Source: Streptomyces cathayae | GTDB lineage: Bacteria > Actinomycetota > Actinomycetes > Streptomycetales > Streptomycetaceae | Length of the DNA: 64,000 nt | Direction of reading: 5' to 3' | Assembly: GCF_029760955.1 (NCBI RefSeq) | Contig: NZ_CP121682.1 | Coordinates: 682,001-746,000, forward strand | In this document: positions 18,446 through 27,911 of the stretch, in pieces | Numbering within the stretch: position 1 is the first letter of the stretch | Layout: the number at the start of each line of letters is the position of its first letter | Translations under genes and position numbers: made by a program | Notes under the pieces: generated by a model | Databases searched by the model: none | Told to the model about the DNA's origin: nothing | Seen by the model: the letters and a program-made list of their open reading frames with translations, nothing else

Positions 18446-18477
18446 ACCTCGAAGACGGGTTACCTCGAAGACGGGTT
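18446..18477. repeat. 16-bp tandem duplication between hypA and hypB
   Basis: ACCTCGAAGACGGGTT occurs twice back to back (18446-18461 and 18462-18477). On the minus strand each copy ends in GAGGT, so the hypB ribosome binding site is duplicated. One copy reaches the first base of the hypA stop codon. Confidence 0.8.
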
Positions 18478-18890
18478 CACGTGGTGCCGGCCGGCCGCGG
18501 CGTGGCCGGCGCGGACTGCCGTTCGGGGGCGGGCTGTTGTTCCCGGGCGGCCCACCGCACCTCGCTGATGCGCAGTTCGCGGCCGGAGAGCAGTTCGGCC
18601 GCGGCCTGCCCGCAGCCGGGGCACAGCAGGCGGGGAGGCATGCCGACCTCCCACACCTCGCCGCACCCGGTGCAGCGCGCCGTGCCGGGGACGGTCCGGG
18701 TGGTCAGTTCGGCACCTTCCAGGACGGTGCCGGCGCAGGCCAGTTCGAAGCAGAAGGCGAGCGCGTCCGGGACGACGCCGGCCAGTTCGCCCACGTCGAG
18801 GGCCACGTGTGCGACGCCCGTGGCCCCGGCGGGCCGGGCCGCCTGTTCCACCTGGTCGACGACGGCCAGCGCGATGGACATCTCGTGCAT
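18477..18890 (-). CDS. hypA: Hydrogenase nickel-incorporation protein HypA
   Basis: 137 residues. The start is set by MHEMSIALAVVDQVE, whose N-terminal Met-His-Glu binds nickel; an in-frame GTG fourteen codons upstream would destroy this. The zinc site is CTGC (73-76) and CPGC (90-93). The C-terminus continues past the usual 115 residues with a Gln/Pro-rich tail. HypA hands nickel to the large subunit with HypB. It follows the small membrane-protein gene after a 110-base gap. Confidence 0.93.
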   Translation of the reverse strand: MHEMSIALAVVDQVEQAARPAGATGVAHVALDVGELAGVVPDALAFCFELACAGTVLEGAELTTRTVPGTARCTGCGEVWEVGMPPRLLCPGCGQAAAELLSGRELRISEVRWAAREQQPAPERQSAPATPRPAGTT

Positions 18891-19000
18891 CGGTCTCCGT
18901 CCTGCGCCCGTGACTGCCTGTCCGGCGCCCATTACAGACGCGCCTCCCCGGGCCGGCCGACCGGCGCGCCGGGATCACACGCCTGCGTGGGCCGTTCGGT

Positions 19001-19126
19001 TCACATCCTGCGCATCCGCAGGTATCGCCTGACGTCGGGGAGGACTCCCCTGACGAGGACGGCGAGGGCGGTGACGGCAGTGGCCGCGGTGGCGGCGGCA
19101 GCGCCGCCGACGAGGGTCTTCTTCAC
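19001..19126 (-). CDS. Very small membrane-associated protein (41 aa) within the hydrogenase operon
   Basis: From the GTG at 19126, with AAGGAG upstream, the product is a lysine start, a hydrophobic helix (about residues 4-27, rich in Ala/Gly/Val/Leu) and a basic tail DVRRYLRMRRM. An in-frame ATG at 19162 overlaps the stop of the protease gene (ATGA) and would add MTHRRRRNKEHP; both starts are possible. Similar tiny single-helix proteins are common in Streptomyces, often annotated only as a DUF. Its place between the protease and hypA suggests a link to hydrogenase assembly or membrane attachment, but no function is shown. Confidence 0.6.
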   Translation of the reverse strand: MKKTLVGGAAAATAATAVTALAVLVRGVLPDVRRYLRMRRM

Positions 19127-19158
19127 GGGGTGCTCCTTGTTCCTTCTGCGGCGGTGTG

Positions 19159-19671
19159 TCATACGGCGGCCTCCTGCCGGACGAGGTCGGTCACCATCCG
19201 CACCGCCTCCGGTACGGCGGCGGCGACCTGGGGGCTGAGCTCGAGGGTCTCGTCGAGGCAGGCGGGTTCGCAGCCGACGACGAGGGTGCGGCGCGGGGGC
19301 GTGGCGCCGGTTCCGGCGCACAGGGTGGCGAGCAGGGCGAGGACCGCGTCGGGTGACATGCGGTGCCCGTCGAGCGGGACGTCCGCCGCCGGTCCGGTGC
19401 CGTCCGGTGTCCCGGCGTCGATCAGGTAGAGCGTTCCGGGTTCGCCGCCTCGTGCGGTCGCGTCGACGATGACGAGCGTGTCGTAGCCGTCGAGGAGCTG
19501 GTAGGCGAGGTGCACACCGCGGATGCCGATGTCGGCCACCTCGACACCGGCCGGCAGGTCCTCCCGGGCGAGCCGGCGCGCGGTCTCGACGCCGAAGCCG
19601 TCGTCCCCGAGGAAGATGTTGCCGACCCCGGCGACGAGGGTGCGGGTGCCGTGCGGTGGGGTGGGGGTCAC
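19159..19671 (-). CDS. Hydrogenase maturation protease (HyaD/HupD family)
   Basis: 170 residues from the GTG at 19671, which overlaps the previous stop (GTGA). The opening LVAGVGNIFLGDDGFGVE is the signature of the nickel-dependent endopeptidases that cut the C-terminal peptide of the large subunit after nickel insertion. The metal-binding acidic residue in GDDGFG, the DATARGG strand and a His in GHRMSPD fit the three-ligand nickel site. The expected target is the 23-residue tail of HhyL following its second CxxC motif. Confidence 0.9.
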   Translation of the reverse strand: MTPTPPHGTRTLVAGVGNIFLGDDGFGVETARRLAREDLPAGVEVADIGIRGVHLAYQLLDGYDTLVIVDATARGGEPGTLYLIDAGTPDGTGPAADVPLDGHRMSPDAVLALLATLCAGTGATPPRRTLVVGCEPACLDETLELSPQVAAAVPEAVRMVTDLVRQEAAV

Positions 19672-21074
19672 GCGTCCTCCAGGGCTTCCACCTCGTCGGG
19701 CTGGAAGTAGAGGAACCGGCCCTGTTCGCGGCGGATGTCGGCGCCGGGGTCGTCCTCCACGGTCACCGCGATGTGCACGCCTCCGTCGACGTCGTGCAGT
19801 ACGGCCTCGACCAGTGCGCTGCGGCCGCTCAGGAACAGGTCCTGCGCGTCGGTGTGCCGCAGCCGGGGCCGCAGCACGACGCGGCAGCCCGCGCGTACCT
19901 CCCGGCCGTCGACGGTGACGTGGTCACGGTCGGGATCGACCGCGGTGTCGCCGCCCGGGTCCCACCAGGGGCTCTCGGGACGGAACACGTCCTGCGGGTC
20001 GTCCCCCGCGTCCGGCGGGCCGGTGACCTCCCGCAGGCTCCGCACCGCTCCGTGCAGCCGTTCGAGGACCTCCGGCGGCATGGTGTCCGCCAGTTCGATC
20101 ACGGCCGCGGCACGGGCGTCCGTGCCTCTGGCCTCGCGTTTCTCCTCGTCGGTGAGGGCGATGGTGCGCAGCGCGAGGATCTCGTCGATCTCGGTGGCGT
20201 CGTAGAGCGCGCCGGGGCTCTCGGGGGCGATGGCGGGATGGTCCTCGAGGATGATCGGCGAGGACAGTACGAGGTCGGCACGGCCCGGTTCGCCGGCGAG
20301 CACGGGCCAGGTGTGCAGGTTCCGGCAGGCCGCGACGGCGCCCTTCGCCCACTCGGGCGGGTCGGTCATGGAGAGGAACGCCCCGGCGTCCAGGTGCAGG
20401 AGGACGTGGCTGGCGACCAGCGAGTACGGCAGCGCCGCGTCGCGGTCGTCGGTGTCCTCGGGCGTCCAGGGGCTGGTGTTCTCGACGACCACGCGCAGGC
20501 GCTGTGTGCGGTACGGGCCGTCCAGTTCGGCCGTGGAGAGCCGGACGGCGCCGCTGATCTCCTCACGGCGGCGGACCATGCGCCCGACGAGCCGCCCGTC
20601 GGCGTCCGTGACGGGCTCGGTCTCCTCGGCGGCGGCCCGGGTGAACGGGACGGTCACCCCGTCGCCGGTCAACTCCGCCACCGGTAGGGCGATCTCGACC
20701 TTCTCCTCCCGGCCCTCGTCCCAGGGGACCAGGACCCGGTCCTCCAGGTGCAGTTCGCGCACCGTCTCGTACGTCCCGTCGGCGTGCGCCTGCTGGACGG
20801 TGCGCCGTCGGGTGTGCAGGAGGCGGACCTCGACGGAGAGGGTGGCTCCGTTCTTCGGCTCCATCAGGCATTCGGTGTGCTGGGCGTCGTGTTCCTCGGC
20901 CGCCGCGCACCAGGCGGGCGGTACGAGCACGCCGAACTGCCAGCGCAGCCTGTTCTTGGCGGCCGATGCCCGGTACGGGTAGAGCACATAGCCCTCGAAG
21001 AGGACGGTGTCCGCGATCTGGCGGGCGACGGCGAGGCGGGCCTCGGTGCCGGGGGTGAACGCGGTGGTGGTCAT
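19668..21074 (-). CDS. Unknown 468-aa protein of actinobacterial hydrogenase operons
   Basis: ATG at 21074, overlapping the preceding stop (ATGA). No recognised domain. The N-terminal quarter contains VLFEGYVLYPYRASAAKNRLRWQ, then VPPAWCAAAEEHDAQHTECLME with two cysteines and two histidines close together. The middle has beta-rich segments (LRVVVENTSPW) and the C-terminus has YFQPDEVEALED. There is no signal peptide or membrane helix, so it is probably cytoplasmic. Because it overlaps genes on both sides, a specific role in hydrogenase maturation or regulation is inferred; the biochemical role is unknown. Confidence 0.8.
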   Translation of the reverse strand: MTTTAFTPGTEARLAVARQIADTVLFEGYVLYPYRASAAKNRLRWQFGVLVPPAWCAAAEEHDAQHTECLMEPKNGATLSVEVRLLHTRRRTVQQAHADGTYETVRELHLEDRVLVPWDEGREEKVEIALPVAELTGDGVTVPFTRAAAEETEPVTDADGRLVGRMVRRREEISGAVRLSTAELDGPYRTQRLRVVVENTSPWTPEDTDDRDAALPYSLVASHVLLHLDAGAFLSMTDPPEWAKGAVAACRNLHTWPVLAGEPGRADLVLSSPIILEDHPAIAPESPGALYDATEIDEILALRTIALTDEEKREARGTDARAAAVIELADTMPPEVLERLHGAVRSLREVTGPPDAGDDPQDVFRPESPWWDPGGDTAVDPDRDHVTVDGREVRAGCRVVLRPRLRHTDAQDLFLSGRSALVEAVLHDVDGGVHIAVTVEDDPGADIRREQGRFLYFQPDEVEALEDA

Positions 21075-21772
21075 GGTGTCCTCTCCCCCGCCGCGTCGAG
21101 CAGCGTCTCGACGGTCGCCTGCCACGACGGCAGCGCGTGGCGCGACCGGTAGGCGAGCAGCGCGTCCATGGCGTCCTGCGGCAGCCGGATCCAGCCGCAG
21201 CCCGGGAAGTGCTGCTCGATCATCTCCCGCCAGGTCTTCACCGGCAGGCGGAAGGTGGCCTCCTTGTCCCAGGGGACGGGCTCCACGTGGAAGCCGCCGG
21301 CGCCGGTGAACGCGGTGCCGGAGAACAGCATCAGCAGCGGAACCTCCCCCTCGGACAGGGCCCGGAGGTACCGCGACGCCGCGATGTCCGTGTCGTACGT
21401 GCAGGGCACGACCAGGTCGGTCTCGATCTCGCCGGTGAACCCGGGGACCATCACCGAGACCTGTGCGAACTGCACGGGGTTCAGGGTGCCGCCCCACCGG
21501 GAGCGTTCGCCGAAGAGGTCACTCAGGGCCGCGGCCTCGGTGTCGTCGTAGCCGCGGTGGGCGGGTTCGATGCGGATCTGGCAGCGCAGCGCGAGCGCGT
21601 GGACGCGGGTGGCCCCGGAGGTGGTGATCCGCAGCCGGAACACCAGGGTGGGGCCTGCCGCGTAGGCGTCGGCGCGTACTCCGGTGCAGTCGAAGGAGAA
21701 CCCCGAGAACCCCGGGGAACCCGAGGAACCCGGGGAACCCGAGGAGCCCGTGGAACCCAGGATCTCGGTCAT
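21071..21772 (-). CDS. DUF6084-type protein of hydrogenase operon
   Basis: 233 residues, ATG at 21772 overlapping the previous stop. The first 25 residues are a Gly/Ser/Pro low-complexity run (GSSGSPGSSGSPGFSGFS) encoded by an imperfect CCCGGGGAA-type repeat. The rest is beta-rich with RIEPAHRGYDD, GGTLNPVQFAQVSVMVPGF and a C-terminal WREMIEQHFPGCGWIRLP. It contains few cysteines and no membrane helix. I recall such proteins being co-annotated with group 1h hydrogenases in Streptomyces, but no function is known. It is fused by overlap to its neighbours on both sides. Confidence 0.75.
   Translation of the reverse strand: MTEILGSTGSSGSPGSSGSPGFSGFSFDCTGVRADAYAAGPTLVFRLRITTSGATRVHALALRCQIRIEPAHRGYDDTEAAALSDLFGERSRWGGTLNPVQFAQVSVMVPGFTGEIETDLVVPCTYDTDIAASRYLRALSEGEVPLLMLFSGTAFTGAGGFHVEPVPWDKEATFRLPVKTWREMIEQHFPGCGWIRLPQDAMDALLAYRSRHALPSWQATVETLLDAAGERTP
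21707..21745. repeat. Low-complexity repeat encoding Gly/Ser/Pro run
   Basis: Alternating units resembling CCCGGGGAACC and CCCGAGGAACC occur about four times at the 5' end of the DUF6084-type gene and encode the Gly-Ser-Pro stretch. Confidence 0.55.
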
Positions 21773-22419
21773 GGTCTGCTCCCCTGCGGGGCGCGGGCCC
21801 GGTCGCGGACGTGGGTGAAGAAGGCCTCGAGGTCGGCCCGGGCCTCCGCTCCTCCGTCGAATCCCTGCCAGCGCAGGCGCATCCGGCCCACCAGTTCGTA
21901 GCAGAGGTCGATCGGCACCAGATAGCACTCGGTGCGGCCCTGGTGCCGGCGCAGCAGCAGGGCCTCCACGTCGGATTCGAGCAGTGCGGCGAGGCGGGTC
22001 CCGGCGAGGACGGCCTGCCAGGAGGTCGGCTCCAGTTCGCTCTCGGTGGCTCCGGCCGGGCTCGGGTAGAGCGCGACCAGCCGGTCGAGGGCGGAGTTGT
22101 GGAAGAAGAAGGCGACGCCGACCGGGATGCGCAGTCGGTCCCAGGCGGTGTCGTCGAGCCGGTGGTCGGGGTCGCTCAGGCAGCGGCCGGGCACCGCGCG
22201 GAAGCGGCTCTTGGCATCGCCGGAGCGGTCCAGCAGCTGCGCGCAGGGACCGCACGCGCAGGCCAGCGCGCGTTTCTCGGTGTCGACGAGGTGCGGGTGG
22301 CGTTCACCGGCGAGGGGCGCCCCGCACAGTTCGCACTGTTCCTCGCGGGGCGGCCGGGGAGCGGTGAAGCGGCTCAGGCCGCGGCGGTCGGCGGTGCGCC
22401 GCGGTCCGTGCGCGCTCAC
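21769..22419 (-). CDS. DUF5947-type zinc-site protein of hydrogenase operon
   Basis: 216 residues from the GTG at 22419 (overlaps the NifU-like stop). An N-terminal metal-binding knuckle is clear: CELC at about residue 29 and, 25 residues later, CACGPC. The remainder is helical with VGVAFFFHNSALDRLVALYP and CYLVPIDLCYELVGRMR. It is probably a cytoplasmic zinc- or iron-binding adaptor. Its strict overlap with genes for a NifU-like protein and the DUF6084-type protein suggests they act together on the hydrogenase. Function unknown. Confidence 0.75.
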   Translation of the reverse strand: MSAHGPRRTADRRGLSRFTAPRPPREEQCELCGAPLAGERHPHLVDTEKRALACACGPCAQLLDRSGDAKSRFRAVPGRCLSDPDHRLDDTAWDRLRIPVGVAFFFHNSALDRLVALYPSPAGATESELEPTSWQAVLAGTRLAALLESDVEALLLRRHQGRTECYLVPIDLCYELVGRMRLRWQGFDGGAEARADLEAFFTHVRDRARAPQGSRP

Positions 22420-22976
22420 GGGGCGGTGGCCGGCGGCCGGCCGCCACCGGGGCTCGGCGGGGCGGTGCCGATCTGGAGCAGCACCGGTTCGCGGGAGGCG
22501 TCGGCGGGTTCCAGCTCGACGGTGGTCACCTCGGGGGCGAAGCAGGCGAGCGAGTCGGTGGCCGCCTGCCGGACGGTCTCCTGGGTGCTGGGGCAGCCGC
22601 AGCCCGTGTCGGCGGTGGCCCTGAGGCGCAGCACGCCGGCCGCCGGGTCGAAGCCCGCGTTCTCGACGGCGTGCGGGAGGCCGCCGAGGGCGCGGGCGAT
22701 GCGGGTGTGCACGTCCTCGGGGTGCAGCCCGTGCAGCACGAGCAGGCTCGCGACGAGTTCGTCGCCGAGCAGCGGGTCCAGCGGTTCGCCGGACCTCCCT
22801 GCCCCCAGGAGTTCCACGGCGCGGGCGAGCCCGGCGCCGTAGAACTCCATGAGGACCCGCACCAGTTCCTCGGCGGTCCGGCTCACCTGGGGGTCGCCGG
22901 CGCCGGCGAGCCGGTCGAGGATCTCCTCGACCCGCCGGCCGGCCTGCTCCGCGGTGGTGGCACTCGTCGTGCTCAT
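22416..22976 (-). CDS. NifU C-terminal-domain-like protein with a CxC motif
   Basis: 186 residues, ATG at 22976 overlapping the hhyL stop. The last 75 residues resemble the NifU/Nfu scaffold domain (GCGCPSTQETVRQAATDSL, then VTTVELEPAD). The usual Nfu motif is CxxC; here the codons give Cys-Gly-Cys, a CxC. The first 110 residues are helical with no cysteine. Nfu proteins carry and deliver [4Fe-4S] clusters; the obvious client is the three-cluster small subunit HhyS. The altered motif leaves cluster binding uncertain. Confidence 0.7.
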   Translation of the reverse strand: MSTTSATTAEQAGRRVEEILDRLAGAGDPQVSRTAEELVRVLMEFYGAGLARAVELLGAGRSGEPLDPLLGDELVASLLVLHGLHPEDVHTRIARALGGLPHAVENAGFDPAAGVLRLRATADTGCGCPSTQETVRQAATDSLACFAPEVTTVELEPADASREPVLLQIGTAPPSPGGGRPPATAP

Positions 22977-24751
22977 CCGGCGAGTCCGCTCAGCCCGGTG
23001 GGCACGTGCATCGACTTCACGGTCTTCCCGCCGCCGACGTACATGTGGACGCCGCAGGGCAGGCAGGGGTCGAAGCTGCGCACGGCGCGCATGATGTCGA
23101 TGCCCTTGAAGTTCTCGGGCGGGTTCTCCTCGAAGATCGGCGTGTTCTGCACCGCGTCCTCGTACGGGCCGGGGGTGCCGTAGCTGTCGCGGGTCGAGGC
23201 GTTCCACGGAGTCGGCGGATACGGGTGGTAGTTGGCGATCTTGCCGTCCCTGATGACCATGTGGTGCGAGAGGACGCCGCGGACCGCCTCGGTGAACCCG
23301 ACGCCGATCGCCTCGTCCGGCACCTCGAACTTCTCCCACGTCTGGGTGCGCCCGGCGCGGACCTCTTCGAGGCCCTTCTCGGCGCAGTGCAGGGCGACCG
23401 CGGCCGAGTACGCCTGGAAGTACGTGCGGGCGCGGTTGCGTTCCAGCGCGTTGCTCCACTGCGGGATCTTCCACTCGAAGGTGGTCTCCGGCTTGGTCAG
23501 TGTGCGCGGCAGGTTGATCACGACGCTGTGGCCGGTGGCCTTGACGTACCCGATGTCGACGAGACCGGACAGCGCGGTGGACCACAGCCGGGCGAGGGGG
23601 CCGCCGCCGGTGTCGAGGGCGAGGTGGTCCTTGCCGTCGAACCAGCGCGGGGACATGACCCAGCTGTACTTGTCGTCGAAGTCCCGTTTCTGCGGAGCCG
23701 GGATGGTGTGCTGGTTCCACGGGTGCCGCGGGTCGACGGGGTTGCCGAGCGGGTCGTTCGTCACGAACTGCTCCTGGCCCTGCCAGTCCTCGTAGTACGA
23801 GCTGCCCAGCAGGATGCGCATGCCGAGATTGATCTCGGTGAGGTCGCTGGTGACGAGCTTGCCGTCGACGATGATGCCGGGGGTGACGAACATCCGCCGG
23901 CCCCAGTCGGTCATGTTGGCGTAGGTGAAGTCGCAGTACTCGGGGTCGTTGAGCGCCCCCCAGCAGCCCAGCAGCACCCGGCGGCGGCCCACTTCCTCGT
24001 ATCCCGGCAGCGCCTCGTAGAAGAAGTCGAACAGGTCGTCGTGGAGCGGGACGACCCGTTTCATGAACTCCACGTACCGCATGAGGCGGCTCAGGTAGTC
24101 GGTGAACAGCTGCACGCTGGCGACGGTGCCGACGCCGCCGGGGTAGAGGGTGGAGGGGTGCACGTGGCGGCCCTCCATCAGGCAGAACATCTCCCGGGTG
24201 TAGCGGCTGACCTGCAGCGCCTCGCGGTAGAACTCGCCTTCGAGGGGGTTGAGGGAGCGCATGATGTCGGCGATGGTGCGGTACCCGTGGTCGGCCGCGT
24301 GCGGGGCCTCGGTGCGCTCGGCGAGTTCGAGGACGCCGGGGTTGGTCTCGCGGACCATTTTCTCGCAGTAGTCGACCCCTACCAGGTTCTCCTGGAAGAT
24401 GTTGTGGTCGAACATGTACTCGGCGGACTCGCCGAGGTTGATGATCCACTCCCCGAGGTGCGGAGGCTTCACGCCGTACGCCATGTTCTGCGCGTACACC
24501 GAGCAGGTGGCGTGGTTGTCACCGCAGATGCCGCAGATCCTGCTGGTGATGAAGTGCGCGTCGCGCGGGTCCTTTCCGCGCATGAAGACGCTGTAGCCGC
24601 GGAAGACCGACGAGGTGCTGTAGCACTCCGCGACCCGCTTCTGCTTGAAGTCGATCTTCGTGTGGATGCCGAGACTGCCCACGATCCGGGTGATCGGGTC
24701 CCAGGCCATCTCCACCAGGCCGGTTTTGTCACCGGTCGTCGTCTTTGCCAT
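22973..24751 (-). CDS. hhyL: Group 1h (actinobacterial) [NiFe] hydrogenase large subunit
   Basis: 592 residues. The nickel ligands are in the L1 motif RICGICGDNHATC (C73, C76) and the L2 motif DPCLPCGVHMY (C563, C566). After the L2 His a 23-residue tail remains, the expected substrate of the maturation protease at 19159. The protein opens with MAWDPITRIVGSLGIH, typical of uptake hydrogenases. It oxidises H2, and group 1h enzymes use atmospheric traces. A non-regular insertion (HPWNQHTIPAP) is characteristic of this actinobacterial branch. There is no signal peptide; export would follow the small subunit, which has no Tat signal, so the enzyme is probably cytoplasmic. Confidence 0.95.
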   Translation of the reverse strand: MAKTTTGDKTGLVEMAWDPITRIVGSLGIHTKIDFKQKRVAECYSTSSVFRGYSVFMRGKDPRDAHFITSRICGICGDNHATCSVYAQNMAYGVKPPHLGEWIINLGESAEYMFDHNIFQENLVGVDYCEKMVRETNPGVLELAERTEAPHAADHGYRTIADIMRSLNPLEGEFYREALQVSRYTREMFCLMEGRHVHPSTLYPGGVGTVASVQLFTDYLSRLMRYVEFMKRVVPLHDDLFDFFYEALPGYEEVGRRRVLLGCWGALNDPEYCDFTYANMTDWGRRMFVTPGIIVDGKLVTSDLTEINLGMRILLGSSYYEDWQGQEQFVTNDPLGNPVDPRHPWNQHTIPAPQKRDFDDKYSWVMSPRWFDGKDHLALDTGGGPLARLWSTALSGLVDIGYVKATGHSVVINLPRTLTKPETTFEWKIPQWSNALERNRARTYFQAYSAAVALHCAEKGLEEVRAGRTQTWEKFEVPDEAIGVGFTEAVRGVLSHHMVIRDGKIANYHPYPPTPWNASTRDSYGTPGPYEDAVQNTPIFEENPPENFKGIDIMRAVRSFDPCLPCGVHMYVGGGKTVKSMHVPTGLSGLAG

Positions 24752-24827
24752 GGTGCGTGCGGTGCCCTTCGTCAGCTGGTCGCGCGGGGGGTGGGTTCGG
24801 TGTGCGGTGCTGTCACCGGTCGTGCTG

Positions 24828-25916
<1,089 letters not shown>

Positions 25917-25970
25917 GGGAACGCCTCCTGGAGGGTGCGGCAAGACCCGCGCTCGGATCTTCGTTCTCTG

Positions 25971-27686
25971 CTAACAGTCGGCCCGTCCGGCGAGTGCCGC
26001 ATCCGGAATGCCTCCGTCGGTGGCCGCGGATTCCTTGCGCACGAAGGCCCGGCGCAGGGCGTGGTAGGGGGCCGCCGGGTCGTCGAAGATGCTCCGCATG
26101 CGGGCGAGTTCCTGCTCCCGGTGACGGGCGAGAGGCGAGGTGGCCTCCCGGTGCTCGGCTTCTGCCTTCTTGGCCGCGAGACGCGTCTGAACAGAGGGAA
26201 GGACCGCCAGATGTACGGCCGTTCGGGTGACGTTGTCGGTGAAGTCGTCCGGGCCGCAGTGCAGGATCCGGTCGACGAGCCCCATGCCGAGCGCCGCCGA
26301 GGCCGTCAGCGGCGCGGCCTCGCCGGTGAGCCGTTCCGCCGTGGCGGCGCCCACCCGGCGGGGCAGGGTGTACGTCCAGTACTCGGAGCCGTACAGGCCC
26401 ATGAGCCGGTAGTGCGGATTGAGGACCGAACCGGAGCGGCACCAGACCTCGTCCGCGGCCAGGGCGAGCATGACCCCGCCGGCGGCCGCGTTGCCGCCGA
26501 TCGCGCTGACGACGAACCGGTCGGTCGTGGTGAGGACGGCCTCGACGAGGTCGTCCATGGCGTTGATGTTGGCCCAGGACTCGGCAGCCGGGTCGGCTGC
26601 CGCCTCGATGACGTTCAGGTGGATGCCGTTGGAGAAGAAGTCCCGGCCGCCTCCCAGTACGAGCACGCCGGTGGGGCGGAAGCAGGCCGCCCGGTAGGCG
26701 TCCAGCAGGCGGCGGCAGTGGTCGGTGCCCATGGCGCCGCCCGGGAAGGAGAAGGCCAGGAAGCCGACCGGCCCCTCCTCCCGGTAGCGGATGTCCTGCC
26801 AGGTCCGGGCTCCGGCAGGTGGCTGCGGTGCCGCGGGGACTTCGGGCAGGGCGGGCAGGCGGCCGGCGAGGGCGAGGGTGGCGGGCAGTTTGCAGGCCCG
26901 GGGGCGTCCCGGGCCGGTGCGGGCCCGCAGCTCCGGGATCCAGACCGCGCCGTCCGCCGTGGCCCGGCAGATCGCGCCGGTGCGGGTCGCCAGGAGCTCA
27001 CCCGGGCGGCCGCGGAGCCGGTCCTCCGCGTGGCCGCCGTGCAGGAACCATTCACGGCCGAGAAGTTCGTCGCGCACGCCCGGCTGGGAGTCCGCGGCGC
27101 GCAGCTTGCGCAGGACGGTGTCGGTGGAGTCCGTGTCCCAGGAGATGCCCCGGTCCCGCTGTCGCAGCGGCGGCCGGGTCCTGGCACCCGGCAGGCAGGT
27201 GAAGTCGTCCTGCGGCCGGGGCACGTACGTGCCGGAGGCGAACCGGTCGACCGCGAGCAGGACGGCTTCCAGCGCCGCGTCGGCCACCTCGCCCCGGTAC
27301 AGGTCGCTCTTCGCCACGTCCGGCACGGCGAAGTTCGTCGTCGCCCACACGGGGCCGGCGTCCATCTCGGCCACGGCCTCCAGCACGGTGACGCCCCACT
27401 CTCCGGCTCCCTCCTGGACGGCCCAGTCGAGTGAGGACGGCCCACGGTCCCCCACGGGGCCGGGGTGGACGATCAAACAGGTCCGCGCCGTCCAGACGTC
27501 AGGCGGCACGACGGCCTTCAGCATGGGGGCCACGAGCAGATCGGGATCGTGCCGGCGCACGGCGCGACGCACGTCCTCGCCGTGCGGGGTGACCTCCACG
27601 GCGACGGAGTGGCGGCGTTCCGACAGCTCGGCGTGGACACGCTGCGTGAGGCTGTTGTACGCGCTGGCGACGAGCAGAATACGCAT
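25971..27686 (-). CDS. hoxX: HoxX-type formyl-CoA/CO-ligand maturase
   Basis: 571 residues, ATG at 27686 with GGGAG upstream. The N-terminal formyl-transferase fold has IVHPGPVGDRGPSSLDWAVQ; the C-terminal half is an enoyl-CoA hydratase-like (crotonase) domain with SAIGGNAAAGGVMLALAADE and GLYGSEYWTYTLPRRVG. This two-domain fusion is HoxX, which in Ralstonia and Aquifex makes the CO ligand of the active-site iron from formyl-tetrahydrofolate through formyl-CoA under air. It lies 54 bases upstream of hhyS and is the first gene of the operon; its presence fits an aerobe. Confidence 0.9.
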   Translation of the reverse strand: MRILLVASAYNSLTQRVHAELSERRHSVAVEVTPHGEDVRRAVRRHDPDLLVAPMLKAVVPPDVWTARTCLIVHPGPVGDRGPSSLDWAVQEGAGEWGVTVLEAVAEMDAGPVWATTNFAVPDVAKSDLYRGEVADAALEAVLLAVDRFASGTYVPRPQDDFTCLPGARTRPPLRQRDRGISWDTDSTDTVLRKLRAADSQPGVRDELLGREWFLHGGHAEDRLRGRPGELLATRTGAICRATADGAVWIPELRARTGPGRPRACKLPATLALAGRLPALPEVPAAPQPPAGARTWQDIRYREEGPVGFLAFSFPGGAMGTDHCRRLLDAYRAACFRPTGVLVLGGGRDFFSNGIHLNVIEAAADPAAESWANINAMDDLVEAVLTTTDRFVVSAIGGNAAAGGVMLALAADEVWCRSGSVLNPHYRLMGLYGSEYWTYTLPRRVGAATAERLTGEAAPLTASAALGMGLVDRILHCGPDDFTDNVTRTAVHLAVLPSVQTRLAAKKAEAEHREATSPLARHREQELARMRSIFDDPAAPYHALRRAFVRKESAATDGGIPDAALAGRADC

Positions 27687-27911
27687 GGTGGCTCTCCCTG
27701 GAAGGCGCGGCCGCCTCGTACCGCGGCCGTCCGGGGATCGTCGGCCCCTTGCGTCCTCCCACGGCGGCATGACCCCCGGGGCATCGCTCGCACGGGTGAC
27801 ACTTCGGCTCCACCTGGCCGGGAGGCGAGCCCGCCGCCAGCGGTGACAATTGGTGTGATATCGGGTACTCGACAGGGTGGCCGACACGACAACCGACAGG
27901 GAGTCCGGCAC

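Noticed and set aside
27840..27911. A SigB-type promoter for the small disordered protein
   Set aside because: GGGTAC at 27863 is a good -10, but no GTTT-like -35 is at the right distance. Left as a remark only.
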